NCBI RefSeq assembly: GCF_006175985.1
Contig: NZ_SRSH01000012.1
Coordinates: 108,118-172,117, forward strand
DNA: 64,000 nucleotides
Direction: 5' to 3'
From: Methylotetracoccus oryzae
Lineage (GTDB): Bacteria; Pseudomonadota; Gammaproteobacteria; Methylococcales; Methylococcaceae
Within the stretch, counting starts at the first letter, position 1. The number at the start of each line of letters is the position of its first letter. The translations under genes and the position numbers were made by a program. Below the pieces are notes generated by a model, which did no database searches, was not told the DNA's origin, and saw only the letters and a list, made by a program, of their open reading frames with translations. Of this stretch, positions 44,770-54,315 are shown in pieces.

Positions 44770-45786
44770 ATGAAGAAGCATATCTTGGTGACCGGCGGTG
44801 CCGGATACATCGGTAGTCACACTGCGAAGGCATTGAGCCTGGCGGGGTATGTGCCGGTTACCTTCGACAACATGGTCTACGGTCACCGCTGGGCGGTCAA
44901 ATGGGGTCCGCTGATCGAAGGCGACCTCGGTGATACTGCCGCTATCGAGCGCGTGTTGAAGGACTATCCGATCGAAGGCGTCATCCACTTCGCCGCCTAT
45001 GCCTATGTCGGCGAATCGATGACGTCTCCCGAAAAGTACTTCCGCAACAACGCGATCAATACGCTGCATCTGCTCGAAGCGATGAAGGCGGCCGGGGTTC
45101 ACGACCTCGTGTTCTCGTCGACATGTGCGACCTACGGCGTGCCAGGGGAGGTGCCCATTCCGGAGGATCACCCGCAGCGTCCGATCAATCCCTATGGCGA
45201 GTCCAAGCTCTTCATCGAGCGTGTTCTGCACTGGCATCACTTGGCGCATGGCTTGAACTACGCGGCGCTCCGTTACTTCAATGCGGCCGGAGCTGACCTC
45301 GACGGCGAGATCGGTGAAGCCCACGACCCCGAGACGCACCTCATTCCGCTGGCCATCGAGTCGGCCTTGGGCCTGCGCAAGGGTCTCGAAATCTACGGCA
45401 CGGATTATCCGACGCCGGATGGCACGGCCGTGCGGGATTACATCCATGTCGCCGATCTCGCCGATGCCCATGTGCGTGCGCTGCGGCACCTTGCGAGCGG
45501 CGGGGAAAGCCTGCGGGCCAACCTGGGCACCGGTCACGGGCATTCGGTACGCGAGGTCATCAGTGCCGTCGAGCGTGTCGGAGGCCGGCAGGTGCCGGTG
45601 CGGGAATGCCCGCGGCGCCCCGGAGACCCCCCGGAACTGGTGGCGGCACCGACGCGGGCCGGAGACGTGCTGCACTGGACGCCTCGGTTCTCGGATCTGG
45701 ACACGATCATCAGCAGCGCGTGGCGCTGGCATCAGCAGCAGGTCGGGCGGGTCGACAAGCCGGCACGTATCGCCCGCGTGAGTTGA
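44770..45786 (+). CDS. galE: UDP-glucose 4-epimerase
   Basis: 338 residues from the ATG at 44770 with GGGGGAG just upstream. NAD site TGGAGYIGSHT at 8-18, active site SSTCATYG and Y142-GES-K146, then the GalE pattern LRYFNAAGADLDGEIGE and HDPETHLIPLAIESALG. It interconverts UDP-glucose and UDP-galactose, supplying galactose for glycan assembly. Normal length. The next gene, a double glycosyltransferase, starts 143 bases downstream. Confidence 0.95.
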   Translation: MKKHILVTGGAGYIGSHTAKALSLAGYVPVTFDNMVYGHRWAVKWGPLIEGDLGDTAAIERVLKDYPIEGVIHFAAYAYVGESMTSPEKYFRNNAINTLHLLEAMKAAGVHDLVFSSTCATYGVPGEVPIPEDHPQRPINPYGESKLFIERVLHWHHLAHGLNYAALRYFNAAGADLDGEIGEAHDPETHLIPLAIESALGLRKGLEIYGTDYPTPDGTAVRDYIHVADLADAHVRALRHLASGGESLRANLGTGHGHSVREVISAVERVGGRQVPVRECPRRPGDPPELVAAPTRAGDVLHWTPRFSDLDTIISSAWRWHQQQVGRVDKPARIARVS

Positions 45787-45929
45787 CGTCGTGTCGCGCC
45801 CAGGGCCGGCCAAACGGTCGGGCGGGGCGCGGCCCGGGCCCACTTGGCGTGGCCGGACCGGCATTCGCAACCATCGTTTAATCGTGCGGGGCCCGCAAGG
45901 CGTCCTGCCTGAGGAGCTGGGGGATTCCC

Positions 45930-48611
45930 ATGTTGTTCCCAATCAAAGTCGTTGACCTGGAAATATCCCGGCCGTTGCCGGATCTTTCGGGATTGGAAGG
46001 GTATGTCGCCGTCAAGGGGTTGGTGCGGCTTCAGGGAGTGCCGATCGGATACGTCGAGGCGCCGGTGACGAATGGCACCTGCAGCGCCGAGGTGCTGAGC
46101 CGCAAGGTGTTGGACGCACATGCCTGGAATATCGCCACCGTGCTGCTGCAAAAGGGCATGGTTTCGGAGCATCGGCCCGAAGAGCTGCGCCTGGAACAGC
46201 TGTTCGACCTACCGGCGGCTGCGGACACGTTCTGGCAGCGGCAGGCGGAGCCCGCCCCGCTGGTCACGGTGGCCGTTTGTACGCGGGACCGCGCCGAGGA
46301 TCTTGCCCGCTGCCTGGATGGCTTGTCGCAACTCGACTATCCCAGTCTGGATCTGCTCGTGGTCGACAATGCACCAAGCAGCCGAGACACCGAGGCGCTC
46401 GTGCGCTCCCGCTACCCCTCCGTGCGCTACGTTTGCGAGCCGCGCCCGGGACTGGACTGGGCCCGCAATCGCGCCATCCTGGAGGCCAAGGGCGAGATCC
46501 TGGCCTACACCGACGATGACGTGGTGGTGGATTCGCAGTGGGTCAAGGCGTTGGCACAGGTCTTCGTCGAGAATCCGGAGGTCATGGGTGTGACCGGACT
46601 GGTTGTTCCCCACGAACTGGAAACGGAAGCGCAGGTCCTGTTTGAGTATCACGGAGGCTTCGGACGAGGCTTCCAGCGCAAGTGGGCCCGAGTGCCTGCA
46701 GGCCGGAAGGTTCCCTGGCGTTTGCTCGGGACAGGTCAGTTTGGTACCGGCGCCAATATGGCATTTCGTCACTCGGTCTTCGAGGAAATCGGAGGATTCG
46801 ACCCCGCGCTCGACGTAGGTACGCCGACGAACGGTGGGGGTGACCATGAAATGTACTTCCGAGTCCTTAAAGCGGGCCATACGCTGGTTTACGAGCCGGC
46901 TGCGATGGTACGCCACCGCCATCGCCGCGAGTATGCGACGCTGAAGACGCAACTCGCCAACAACGGCAGCATCTTCGCGTACTGGCAGTCGGTCGGACGG
47001 CGCTATCCGGAGGAACGTAAGAGCAGCATCAAGATTGCAGCGTGGTGGATGCTCTATTGGAATGTGCGGCGCTGGTTGGTCTCGCTGGTCCGTCCGGGGA
47101 TGTTTCCCCGTGACCTGATAGTCGCCGAAATGCTGGGCAGCCTAAGGGGGTTCACGACCTATCGGCAGTCGCTCCGTTCGACGCAAGCAATCGTCGCGAA
47201 GTTTGGCGAGCAGATGGCTACCCCGCAACGCCGCCAAGCTGGAGTGGCACCGAGCACGCCGCAGATCCGTTCGGTGGGAGTGCGCACTGTGGAGCTAACA
47301 CAGCCTTTGGCGGCGCTGTCGGATCTTGAAGCCTACGATACAGTGCGGGTATTCGCGCTCTGGGACAACCGCCCGCTCGGCAGCGTCGATATCGCCAACC
47401 AGCGTCAAAGGGTGAGCGTGACACGGCTTGCTGAAGCACTCGTCGCTGGCCTCGGACAGTCGTTGATCAGGCCCGGAAGCGAGGTTGGTGCCGATTTGCG
47501 TTGGGCCGATGCGCTATCCGCGGTCAAGTGCCGTCTGGCGATGCCGGATGAAGCAGCGCTTCCGCGGTTGTCGGACCACATCCCGGTGTCGATCGTTCTT
47601 GCCACCTTTGATCGCCCGGATGACCTGCGGCGTTGCCTGACCTCGTTGTCGGCGCAGAAAACCTCGCGCCGCGTGGAGATCGTGGTTGTGGACAACCATC
47701 CACAGTCGGGGCTGACGCCACCGGTGGTGTCGGATTTCCCGGGTGTCGTGTTGGTTACGGAACCACGACAAGGGTTGGCGTATGCCCGAAACGCCGGATT
47801 CCTTGCAGCCTCGGGGGAAATCATGATCGCAACGGATGACGATGTGACCATGCCCGAGGACTGGCTGGAGAAGCTGGTTGCGCCATTTTCTCGCGCAGAC
47901 GTCATGGTCGTGAACGGGCACGTATTGCCGCTGCAACTGGATACGCCTTCGCAACAAGCGTTCGAGAACTATGGTGGTCTGGGCCGTGGGTTTCATTCGT
48001 TCGAGGTAAACGGTTCCTGGTACGCGCGCTCTATCCGTCATCCCGCAAAAACCTGGAATCTTGGCGCGACAGCCAACGCCGCGTTCCGCGCGACGATCTT
48101 CGCAGATCCGCGGATAGGGCTCATGGACGAAGTTCTCGGGCCGGGCATGCCCTCAGGTGTCGGCGAAGACACTTATCTCTTTTATCGGGTACTGAAGGCC
48201 GGCTATTCAATCGTGTATGTGCCCCAGGCCTATGTCTGGCACAAACATCGTCGGGAAGACGAGGCGTTGAAAAAACAGTTGTACAACTACAGCAAGGGCC
48301 ATGTGAGCTACAACCTGAATACCTGGATTCGGGATGGTGATTGGCGTGGTTTGTTTTATGTGGCTTATGAATTGCCGAAATTTCAGCTGTCGCGCCTCAT
48401 CAAGTCGTGGTTCCGGCGGAGCGCTTACCCCTCTTCGCTCGTGTTGCTTGAGATCAAGGGCAATCTGGCCGGTCCATGGTCGTTGTGGCAGTCCTATCGG
48501 CGCGTGAAGCGTGAAGGTCGGAGCGGGCAGCCGACCCCCGTCCGCGCCACGCCCCCGCATCCCGGCGTCGTATCGCCGATGCCGCGAACGCCGCTGACGA
48601 TCGTGAGGTAG
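45930..48611 (+). CDS. Duplicated GT2-GT2 glycosyltransferase
   Basis: 893 residues made of two homologous halves. Each has a ~100-residue beta-rich N-terminal domain (VDLEISRPLPDLSGLEGY... ; VELTQPLAALSDLEAYDT...) followed by a family 2 glycosyltransferase. The first starts LVTVAVCTRDRAEDLARC near residue 110 with TDDD for metal binding; the second starts VSIVLATFDRPDDLRRC near 552, also with TDDD. Both share EPRxGLxxARN. It probably adds two sugars in turn to a growing chain at the cytoplasmic membrane. It is five bases before the exporter permease gene, so they are one operon. The sugars are unknown. Confidence 0.88.
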   Translation: MLFPIKVVDLEISRPLPDLSGLEGYVAVKGLVRLQGVPIGYVEAPVTNGTCSAEVLSRKVLDAHAWNIATVLLQKGMVSEHRPEELRLEQLFDLPAAADTFWQRQAEPAPLVTVAVCTRDRAEDLARCLDGLSQLDYPSLDLLVVDNAPSSRDTEALVRSRYPSVRYVCEPRPGLDWARNRAILEAKGEILAYTDDDVVVDSQWVKALAQVFVENPEVMGVTGLVVPHELETEAQVLFEYHGGFGRGFQRKWARVPAGRKVPWRLLGTGQFGTGANMAFRHSVFEEIGGFDPALDVGTPTNGGGDHEMYFRVLKAGHTLVYEPAAMVRHRHRREYATLKTQLANNGSIFAYWQSVGRRYPEERKSSIKIAAWWMLYWNVRRWLVSLVRPGMFPRDLIVAEMLGSLRGFTTYRQSLRSTQAIVAKFGEQMATPQRRQAGVAPSTPQIRSVGVRTVELTQPLAALSDLEAYDTVRVFALWDNRPLGSVDIANQRQRVSVTRLAEALVAGLGQSLIRPGSEVGADLRWADALSAVKCRLAMPDEAALPRLSDHIPVSIVLATFDRPDDLRRCLTSLSAQKTSRRVEIVVVDNHPQSGLTPPVVSDFPGVVLVTEPRQGLAYARNAGFLAASGEIMIATDDDVTMPEDWLEKLVAPFSRADVMVVNGHVLPLQLDTPSQQAFENYGGLGRGFHSFEVNGSWYARSIRHPAKTWNLGATANAAFRATIFADPRIGLMDEVLGPGMPSGVGEDTYLFYRVLKAGYSIVYVPQAYVWHKHRREDEALKKQLYNYSKGHVSYNLNTWIRDGDWRGLFYVAYELPKFQLSRLIKSWFRRSAYPSSLVLLEIKGNLAGPWSLWQSYRRVKREGRSGQPTPVRATPPHPGVVSPMPRTPLTIVR

Positions 48612-48615
48612 GACG

Positions 48616-49428
48616 ATGGCCGCTCACATCATGGCTGAAACGGCGTGTCGCGCCCGGCCGAAGCGCCGCGGCTTGTCGTATCTGTTCGATTTGCTCGTGG
48701 TGCTGGTGGATCGGGATATGAAACTGCTCTACAAGCGCTCCGCACTGGGCGTGTTGTGGACCTTGATCAACCCGCTGTTTCAGCTCTTGGTGTTCCTTTT
48801 CATCTTTCGGGTCGTGGTGCGCGTCGACATCGCCCACTATCCGTCGTATGTGTTCACGGCACTGCTGGTGTGGCAGTGGTTTCAGGGGTCGCTGGTGCAG
48901 GCGGCGGGGGCGATCATCAACAGCCGTCCCCTGATTCGACAGCCTGGATTTCCGGTCAGCATTCTGCCGCAGGTGGTCGTGACGACGGGCTGGGTCCATC
49001 TGATGCTGGCGCTACCGATCTTGTTCGGCTTCCTGATCTTCGACGGGGTGACGATCGGACTTAATGCGCTGTGGATTCCGGTCATCCAGCTGATCCAGTT
49101 CCTGCTGCAGGTGTCCCTCGCGTATGTGGTGGCCGGCCTGAATGTGAGCTTCCGTGACACGGGCCATCTGCTGAAGGTCCTGCTGCAGCTGATGTTCTAT
49201 TTGACGCCGGTCTTCTACGACGCCGCGCGCGTCCCGGCGGAATACCAGTCGCTCTATCGCTTGAACCCGATGGTCCATATCGTCAATGCGTACCGCAGCC
49301 TGCTGATCCAGGGTGAGCCGCCCGATTGGCACGCCCTGGCGATCGTAGCCGCCTGCGCTCTGGTGCTGCTGCCGATCGGCTATCGGCTATTCGTGCGGCA
49401 AAGTCACCGGTTCGTGGAGGAACTCTGA
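48616..49428 (+). CDS. wzm: Polysaccharide ABC exporter permease (Wzm type)
   Basis: 270 residues with six membrane helices. Opening DLLVVLVDRDMKLLYKRSALGVLWTLINPL is the typical cytoplasmic lead-in of ABC-2 polysaccharide permeases (RY/R-K..LG..W...P). The C-terminal part NPMVHIVNAYRSLLIQG matches the Wzm end. It moves a lipid-linked glycan across the inner membrane together with the ATPase encoded next, whose ATG overlaps this stop (TGATG). Function as Wzm partner is well supported by context. Confidence 0.92.
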   Translation: MAAHIMAETACRARPKRRGLSYLFDLLVVLVDRDMKLLYKRSALGVLWTLINPLFQLLVFLFIFRVVVRVDIAHYPSYVFTALLVWQWFQGSLVQAAGAIINSRPLIRQPGFPVSILPQVVVTTGWVHLMLALPILFGFLIFDGVTIGLNALWIPVIQLIQFLLQVSLAYVVAGLNVSFRDTGHLLKVLLQLMFYLTPVFYDAARVPAEYQSLYRLNPMVHIVNAYRSLLIQGEPPDWHALAIVAACALVLLPIGYRLFVRQSHRFVEEL

Positions 49429-50732
49429 TGAGCGTCGCGATTCGGGTCAACGGTCTGGGCAAGCGGTTTCGCCGCTACCATGCCGATCGTCCTCCCACGC
49501 TCAAGGAAGCCATTCTGCGCGGCTTGCGCAAGACGGTCGCCGTTGAGTCCTTCTGGGCTCTGCGCGATGTCAGCTTCGAGGTCGCATATGGAGAGATGCT
49601 GGGGATCATCGGACACAATGGTGCCGGCAAGTCCACCCTGCTGCAGTTGATCGGTGGTGTCGGCCAGCCAGATTCGGGTCGCGTCGATGTGGACGGCCGG
49701 ATCGGTGCTTTGCTGGACCTCGGCGCGGGTTTTTCGCCGGACCTGACCGGGCGTGAGAATGTCTTCGTGATGGCGGTCGCAGCGGGGTTGACGCGACGCG
49801 AGGCGCAGCGGCGGTTCGACCGGATCGTGGCGTTTGCCGAACTCGAGGACTCGATCGACAACGCGGTCAGAACCTATAGCAGCGGCATGCAGATGCGCCT
49901 GGCCTTCGCCGTCGCCATCCACACCGACCCGGAGATCCTGCTGGTCGACGAGTTTCTCGCGGTCGGCGATCTGGCGTTTCAGACCAAGTGCTTGCGGCGC
50001 ATTGCCGAGCTGAAGGCGAATGGCTGCGCCATCGTGCTGATTTCGCACAGCCCCGCCCAGATCAATGAACTCTGCGACCGGGCGATCTGGCTGCGCCACG
50101 GCGAGGTGGTCATGGACGGCCCACCCGATGTAGTCACCGGGCAATACGCCGTGGAGATGCGTGCCGAAAGCCAGCGGCGCACACCGAACGAGGCTCCCGA
50201 GTGGATCTCCGCCGAAGCCTCGCCCACGTCGAACCTCAACCGTTTCGGATCGCGCGAAGCGGAATTGACGCGCGTGCGGCTGCTTCCCGGCAACCGGATC
50301 GCCAGCGGTGATCCACTGGAAATCGAGATCGAATATCGCGCGGCCCGACCGCTCGCGTCGCCGATTTTCTCGGTCAGCATCACGCGCAGCGAAGACGGCC
50401 AGGCCTGCCTCGACCTCAATACGCAGGCGATGGGGTTGTCATTGCCCACGTTGGACGGTAGCGGCACGCTGCGACTGTCGCTGGGCCGTGTCGACCTCGT
50501 GGGTGGCGACTACTGGGTCAACGTGGGCGTGTTCGAATCGGCGTGGGCCTACGCCTACGACTTTCATTGGGAACTCTACGCGCTGGTGATCGAAGGCCCT
50601 GCCCCCCAGGGGCTGCTGCTCCCGCCCTGTCGCTGGTGGCTCGAAACGGCTGACACGAAACAGGCCTCCGGGGAGCCGCCTGTCCCGTTCGATCGCCCGA
50701 TGGCGCAGTTGCAGCAGCGCGAGGTGGCATGA
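49428..50732 (+). CDS. wzt: Polysaccharide ABC exporter ATPase (Wzt type) with glycan-binding end
   Basis: 434 residues from the ATG at 49428, with GGAGG seven bases upstream. Walker A GHNGAGKST, the Wzt-type DLGAGFSPDLTGRENVF, signature YSSGMQMRL and Walker B ILLVDEFLAVGD lie in the first 240 residues. The remaining ~190 residues are a beta-sandwich like the Wzt carbohydrate-binding domain (LEIEIEYRAARPL...), which recognises the finished chain end and controls export length. It overlaps wzm by one base and the next glycosyltransferase by four. Confidence 0.92.
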   Translation: MSVAIRVNGLGKRFRRYHADRPPTLKEAILRGLRKTVAVESFWALRDVSFEVAYGEMLGIIGHNGAGKSTLLQLIGGVGQPDSGRVDVDGRIGALLDLGAGFSPDLTGRENVFVMAVAAGLTRREAQRRFDRIVAFAELEDSIDNAVRTYSSGMQMRLAFAVAIHTDPEILLVDEFLAVGDLAFQTKCLRRIAELKANGCAIVLISHSPAQINELCDRAIWLRHGEVVMDGPPDVVTGQYAVEMRAESQRRTPNEAPEWISAEASPTSNLNRFGSREAELTRVRLLPGNRIASGDPLEIEIEYRAARPLASPIFSVSITRSEDGQACLDLNTQAMGLSLPTLDGSGTLRLSLGRVDLVGGDYWVNVGVFESAWAYAYDFHWELYALVIEGPAPQGLLLPPCRWWLETADTKQASGEPPVPFDRPMAQLQQREVA

Positions 50733-51889
50733 TGAACCGGCCATTGATCAGCGTCATCATTCCCGCATACAACGCCGAGCGCACGCTGGCGGATACGCTC
50801 GACAGCATCCTCGCGCAGACCTACGGCAACATCGAAGTACTCGTCGTCGACGACGGTTCGACCGATGCCACGGCCGCAATCGTGCTGGATTACGCGCAGC
50901 GCGACGTCCGCGTGTGCCTGCTCCAGCAACCGAATGGCGGCGTCGCCGCCGCCCGCAATCAGGGCCTGGCAGCCGCGCGCGGGGACTACGTCGCGCCGGT
51001 CGATGCGGACGACCTTTGGCACCCGACCAAACTCGAAAAGCAGATGGCGGTGATGCTGGCCGGCGGCCCCGAACTCGGTCTTGTCTATACGCTGTTTCGC
51101 GCGATCGACGAACACGGCCGCATCGTCTGGACGCCGCCCGGCTACGCCTGCGAGGGCTGGGTGCTGGCGCGGCACACTTACGTCAATTTCATCGGCCACG
51201 CGAGCAGCTTGCTGCTGCGCAAGTCCGTCGCCGTCGAAGCCGGGGGCTATGAGCCGGGGCTGCGGGCTGCGGGTGCGCAAGGCTGCGAGGATTATCTGCT
51301 GCAGCTCCGCATTGCGGGTCGGTACCGATTCGGCTGCGTCCGGGAATGTCTGGTCGGCTATCGGCAACGCCCTGACAGCATGTCGTCCCAGGCAGGGAAG
51401 ATGCTCCGGTCTTATCGTTTGGCGCTGTCATTGATCGAGGCGGAGCGCCCGGGCCTGCCGGCACGGCTGGCGCGTTGGAGCATCGCCAACTACGCAACGG
51501 TGCTCGCGCCAACGCTGGCACGCGGCGGTCGTGTGATGCAGGCTCTGGGCCTTTTCGCACGCGCAGCGATCGGTGATCCCGTCGCCACGGTGTACCGCGT
51601 TCTGCTTTCGCCGTATGGCTATCGTTTGGCAGCTGCCTGTCTCGTCAGTCTCATGCGGCGAAGTCGGTCGCAACCGATAACGGATGGAGCCCGCCAGCCT
51701 TTCCTGACCGCGGCCACGGCCGTACCGTCGGAGAAGCCAGCCCTTGATCTGATCGCGTGGCGGTTGCGCCGACTGGCATCGGTCGACAGCCGGCTCGCTC
51801 CGGTGCGGACCGTTGCGGCGACCTTGTCGGCGATCCGTCATGCCCCGGTCACCCGCACTCGGGAATCCCGCTTTCTGCCGCAGGCCTGA
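50729..51889 (+). CDS. Family 2 glycosyltransferase
   Basis: 386 residues; ATG overlaps the wzt stop (ATGATG). PLISVIIPAYNAERTLADTLDSI and VLVVDDGSTDAT are the GT2 nucleotide-sugar binding parts; VDADDLW contains the metal-binding DxD. The GT-A domain covers about 1-230 and is followed by a helical tail of ~150 residues that may bind the membrane. It is translationally coupled to the Wzm/Wzt exporter, so it adds a sugar to the same glycan. Donor unknown. Confidence 0.9.
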   Translation: MMNRPLISVIIPAYNAERTLADTLDSILAQTYGNIEVLVVDDGSTDATAAIVLDYAQRDVRVCLLQQPNGGVAAARNQGLAAARGDYVAPVDADDLWHPTKLEKQMAVMLAGGPELGLVYTLFRAIDEHGRIVWTPPGYACEGWVLARHTYVNFIGHASSLLLRKSVAVEAGGYEPGLRAAGAQGCEDYLLQLRIAGRYRFGCVRECLVGYRQRPDSMSSQAGKMLRSYRLALSLIEAERPGLPARLARWSIANYATVLAPTLARGGRVMQALGLFARAAIGDPVATVYRVLLSPYGYRLAAACLVSLMRRSRSQPITDGARQPFLTAATAVPSEKPALDLIAWRLRRLASVDSRLAPVRTVAATLSAIRHAPVTRTRESRFLPQA

Positions 51890-52042
51890 AGTAAGGACTC
51901 GCTGTTCGCGCGCCCCGGCCGGAGCCGGTTGTCGGTAAGATCAAAGCGCGCTTTGTATCGACGTGAGCCTTTGCGCGATTCGTGCAGCGCATGTTGCTGG
52001 TGATAAAGTTGCAGGCCGCTGTCGTTCAACCATGGCCCGCCC

Positions 52043-53044
52043 ATGAATCCCGTCGTTTCGGTCATCATCCCCTCTTACAACACCGCGGCGCTGATCGGAC
52101 GCGCGATCCACTCCGCCCGCTCCCAGTCGCTGTCGGCAATCGAGATCATCGTCGTCGACGATGCATCGAGCGATGACTCCGTGGCTGTCGTCGAGCGTCT
52201 TGCCGATGAACGAATCCGGCTGATCGCCTTGCCGACGAATCAAGGCGCTGCTGCCGCGCGGAATCACGCCATAGACGCCGCCCGCGGAAAATGGGTTGCG
52301 GTGCTGGATTCAGACGACTGGTATGAGCCAACTCGTCTGCAACGGCTGGTGGACTTCGCCGAAACTCGCGGCGCCGACATCGTCGCCGACGATCTGCATC
52401 TGATACGCGACGGGGAGGCGGAACCCTTCGGCACACTGTTGGGCCAGTCTGCCATGCGTCTTGGTGGGCGGATCGAGGCGGCGACGCTGGTCGAAAGCGA
52501 AACCTTCGATCGCCACAGCCTGCGCCTGGGCTTGTGCAAGCCGGTTTTCCTGCGGAGTTTTCTGATCGATAGGCAGATTCGCTACGACCCCACGATCAAG
52601 GTGACCCACGATTTCTGGATGCTGCTCGAATGCCTGATCCAGGGAGCGCGCTTTGAATTGTTGCCCGAACCGCTGTACTGCTATGTGGTGGAGCGCGCCG
52701 GCTCGCTGGTGACGACGTCGCGCAACGCGCGTCTGGAAAGGGACATCGGTGTCTGCGCCGCAGTGATGGCACGGCCGGAGGTGGCTGCTGACCACCGTCT
52801 TCTCGAGTCCCTCGAAGAAAAGCACCGACTCTATTCCGGCCTTCTGGCATTCGGGCGTGTGGTTGCGCCGTTCAAGGCGGGGCAGTGGTCGCTGGCCTGT
52901 CGCAAGTTACTGCGCGAGCGGGACGCCTGGTCGCCGTTCATCCGGCGCTTGCCCGAGGCGCTGATGCGCCGCTTCCGCCGCTACGTACTGCGCGACAAGA
53001 GCGCGTTCGACATGCTTTACGCGCCGCGGGGGCGGCGACGCTGA
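52043..53044 (+). CDS. Family 2 glycosyltransferase (ExoO-like)
   Basis: 333 residues. VVSVIIPSYNTAALIGRAIHS, IIVVDDASSDDS and VLDSDDWYEP (metal-binding) define a GT-A family 2 enzyme; the shape after it (ADIVADDLHLIRDGE, HDFWMLLECLIQG) resembles ExoO/ExoU-type succinoglycan transferases. The gene follows the previous transferase after 153 bases on the same strand and is the last of the glycan group. Donor and linkage unknown. Confidence 0.88.
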   Translation: MNPVVSVIIPSYNTAALIGRAIHSARSQSLSAIEIIVVDDASSDDSVAVVERLADERIRLIALPTNQGAAAARNHAIDAARGKWVAVLDSDDWYEPTRLQRLVDFAETRGADIVADDLHLIRDGEAEPFGTLLGQSAMRLGGRIEAATLVESETFDRHSLRLGLCKPVFLRSFLIDRQIRYDPTIKVTHDFWMLLECLIQGARFELLPEPLYCYVVERAGSLVTTSRNARLERDIGVCAAVMARPEVAADHRLLESLEEKHRLYSGLLAFGRVVAPFKAGQWSLACRKLLRERDAWSPFIRRLPEALMRRFRRYVLRDKSAFDMLYAPRGRRR

Positions 53045-53121
53045 CAGCCGCCCGGCGCGGTCCCAGGCGTTACCATCGTGCCAGTGTTTGTTCGTTCTCT
53101 CCGGTTTCGGATCCTGCGCCT

Positions 53122-54183
53122 TCAGCCCCGAGCGCCGGCGCGGTAGCGCGAGGAATGCGATACGTCATAGCGGCGTGTGAACTGCGGCATATCGCCGGCG
53201 TGGCCCAGCACGATCAGCGCATCGCCGCCCCGCAGGATTTCGGAAGAGTCCGGACGTGTGACCGTGGTGCCGTCGGCGTGCCGTAGGGCTATGACCATGA
53301 AGATGCCCTTGCCCTTGACCTCGATCTCCGCGATCGTCAGACCGTCGAGTGCGGAGCCCTCGGAAATGGTCAACTCGTCCATCTGCAGTTCGAGGTGGCT
53401 GAGCATCTCGTTCAGGCGCTGTCGCTCGGTGTTCTGTGCGAGGTAGTCGACCGCGGTCGGCTGGGTGATCAGATTCGCCATCTGCATGCCGCTGATCGTA
53501 GCCGGCAGCACGACATGGTCCGCACCGGCTTGCCGCAGTTTCTTTTCGGTCGACGGCACGTCGCCGCGCGCCAGGATCACCAGTTCCCGGTTCAACCCGC
53601 GTGCCGTCAGTGTGATGAACAGGTTATCCGCATCGTCGGGCAGGACGGTCGCGAGCGCCCTGGCGTGGTCGACGCGCGCGAGCAGCAGCGTCTGTTCATC
53701 CGTCGCCAATCCCTGGCAGACGCGGTAGCCAGCCTCCTCGGCCAGCGTCAGCGCCTGGCTGCGTTCTTCGACGACCACGAACGGCCGCTCGGCCAATTGA
53801 AGTTGGCGGGCCAGCACCTGGCCGATGTGGTTGAAGCCGCAGATGACCACGTGATCGTGCAGCCCGGCAATGTCGCGAGTCTTGCGGCGCTGGTCCAGTG
53901 CCCGATGCAGTTCGCCTTCCGTCATGAGCTGAATGAACCCCCCGAAAGTGAAGAGAACCGATCCGGTTCCGGTGACGATCACGAACATCGTGAACCAGCG
54001 TGCGCTGTCGGTCACCGGGCAGAATTCCCCGTAACCGATGCCGAATACGGTCACGACCACCATGTACAAGGCGTCCAGCGGCCGGCATCCGAAGCTCAGG
54101 TAGCCGACCCAGGCAATCGCCACGATGAAGGCAAAAATGGCAAAACCGGCGACGACTCGCCGCAACGCCGTGGATGCGCCCAA
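53122..54183 (-). CDS. Potassium channel with RCK (TrkA-N/TrkA-C) domain
   Basis: 353 residues. Two membrane helices (about 10-32 and 61-85) flank a pore loop with the filter variant VFGIGYGE at 46-53, in place of the usual TVGYGD. Residues ~105-250 are a NAD-binding TrkA-N domain (HVVICGFNHIGQVLARQL), and ~270-345 are TrkA-C (LTIAEIEVKGKGIFMVIAL). This is the MthK/Kch layout of a ligand-gated K+ channel in the inner membrane. Convergent with the last glycosyltransferase. Confidence 0.88.
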   Translation of the reverse strand: MGASTALRRVVAGFAIFAFIVAIAWVGYLSFGCRPLDALYMVVVTVFGIGYGEFCPVTDSARWFTMFVIVTGTGSVLFTFGGFIQLMTEGELHRALDQRRKTRDIAGLHDHVVICGFNHIGQVLARQLQLAERPFVVVEERSQALTLAEEAGYRVCQGLATDEQTLLLARVDHARALATVLPDDADNLFITLTARGLNRELVILARGDVPSTEKKLRQAGADHVVLPATISGMQMANLITQPTAVDYLAQNTERQRLNEMLSHLELQMDELTISEGSALDGLTIAEIEVKGKGIFMVIALRHADGTTVTRPDSSEILRGGDALIVLGHAGDMPQFTRRYDVSHSSRYRAGARG

Positions 54184-54315
54184 ACCTACTCCCGGTGGGT
54201 TCAGTAACTGGTTGGGTTGCCGCGTGTTGCCTTCATGGCCGGGCCCAAAAAGGTCCCGAACACGCGACGGAGCTTGACGGTACCACAGGATCGAGGGTGC
54301 GGACAGCCAGGCGTG

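Noticed and set aside
44647..45942. Minus-strand 431-codon frame over galE
   Set aside because: Antisense shadow of galE, whose active-site and NAD motifs are clear.
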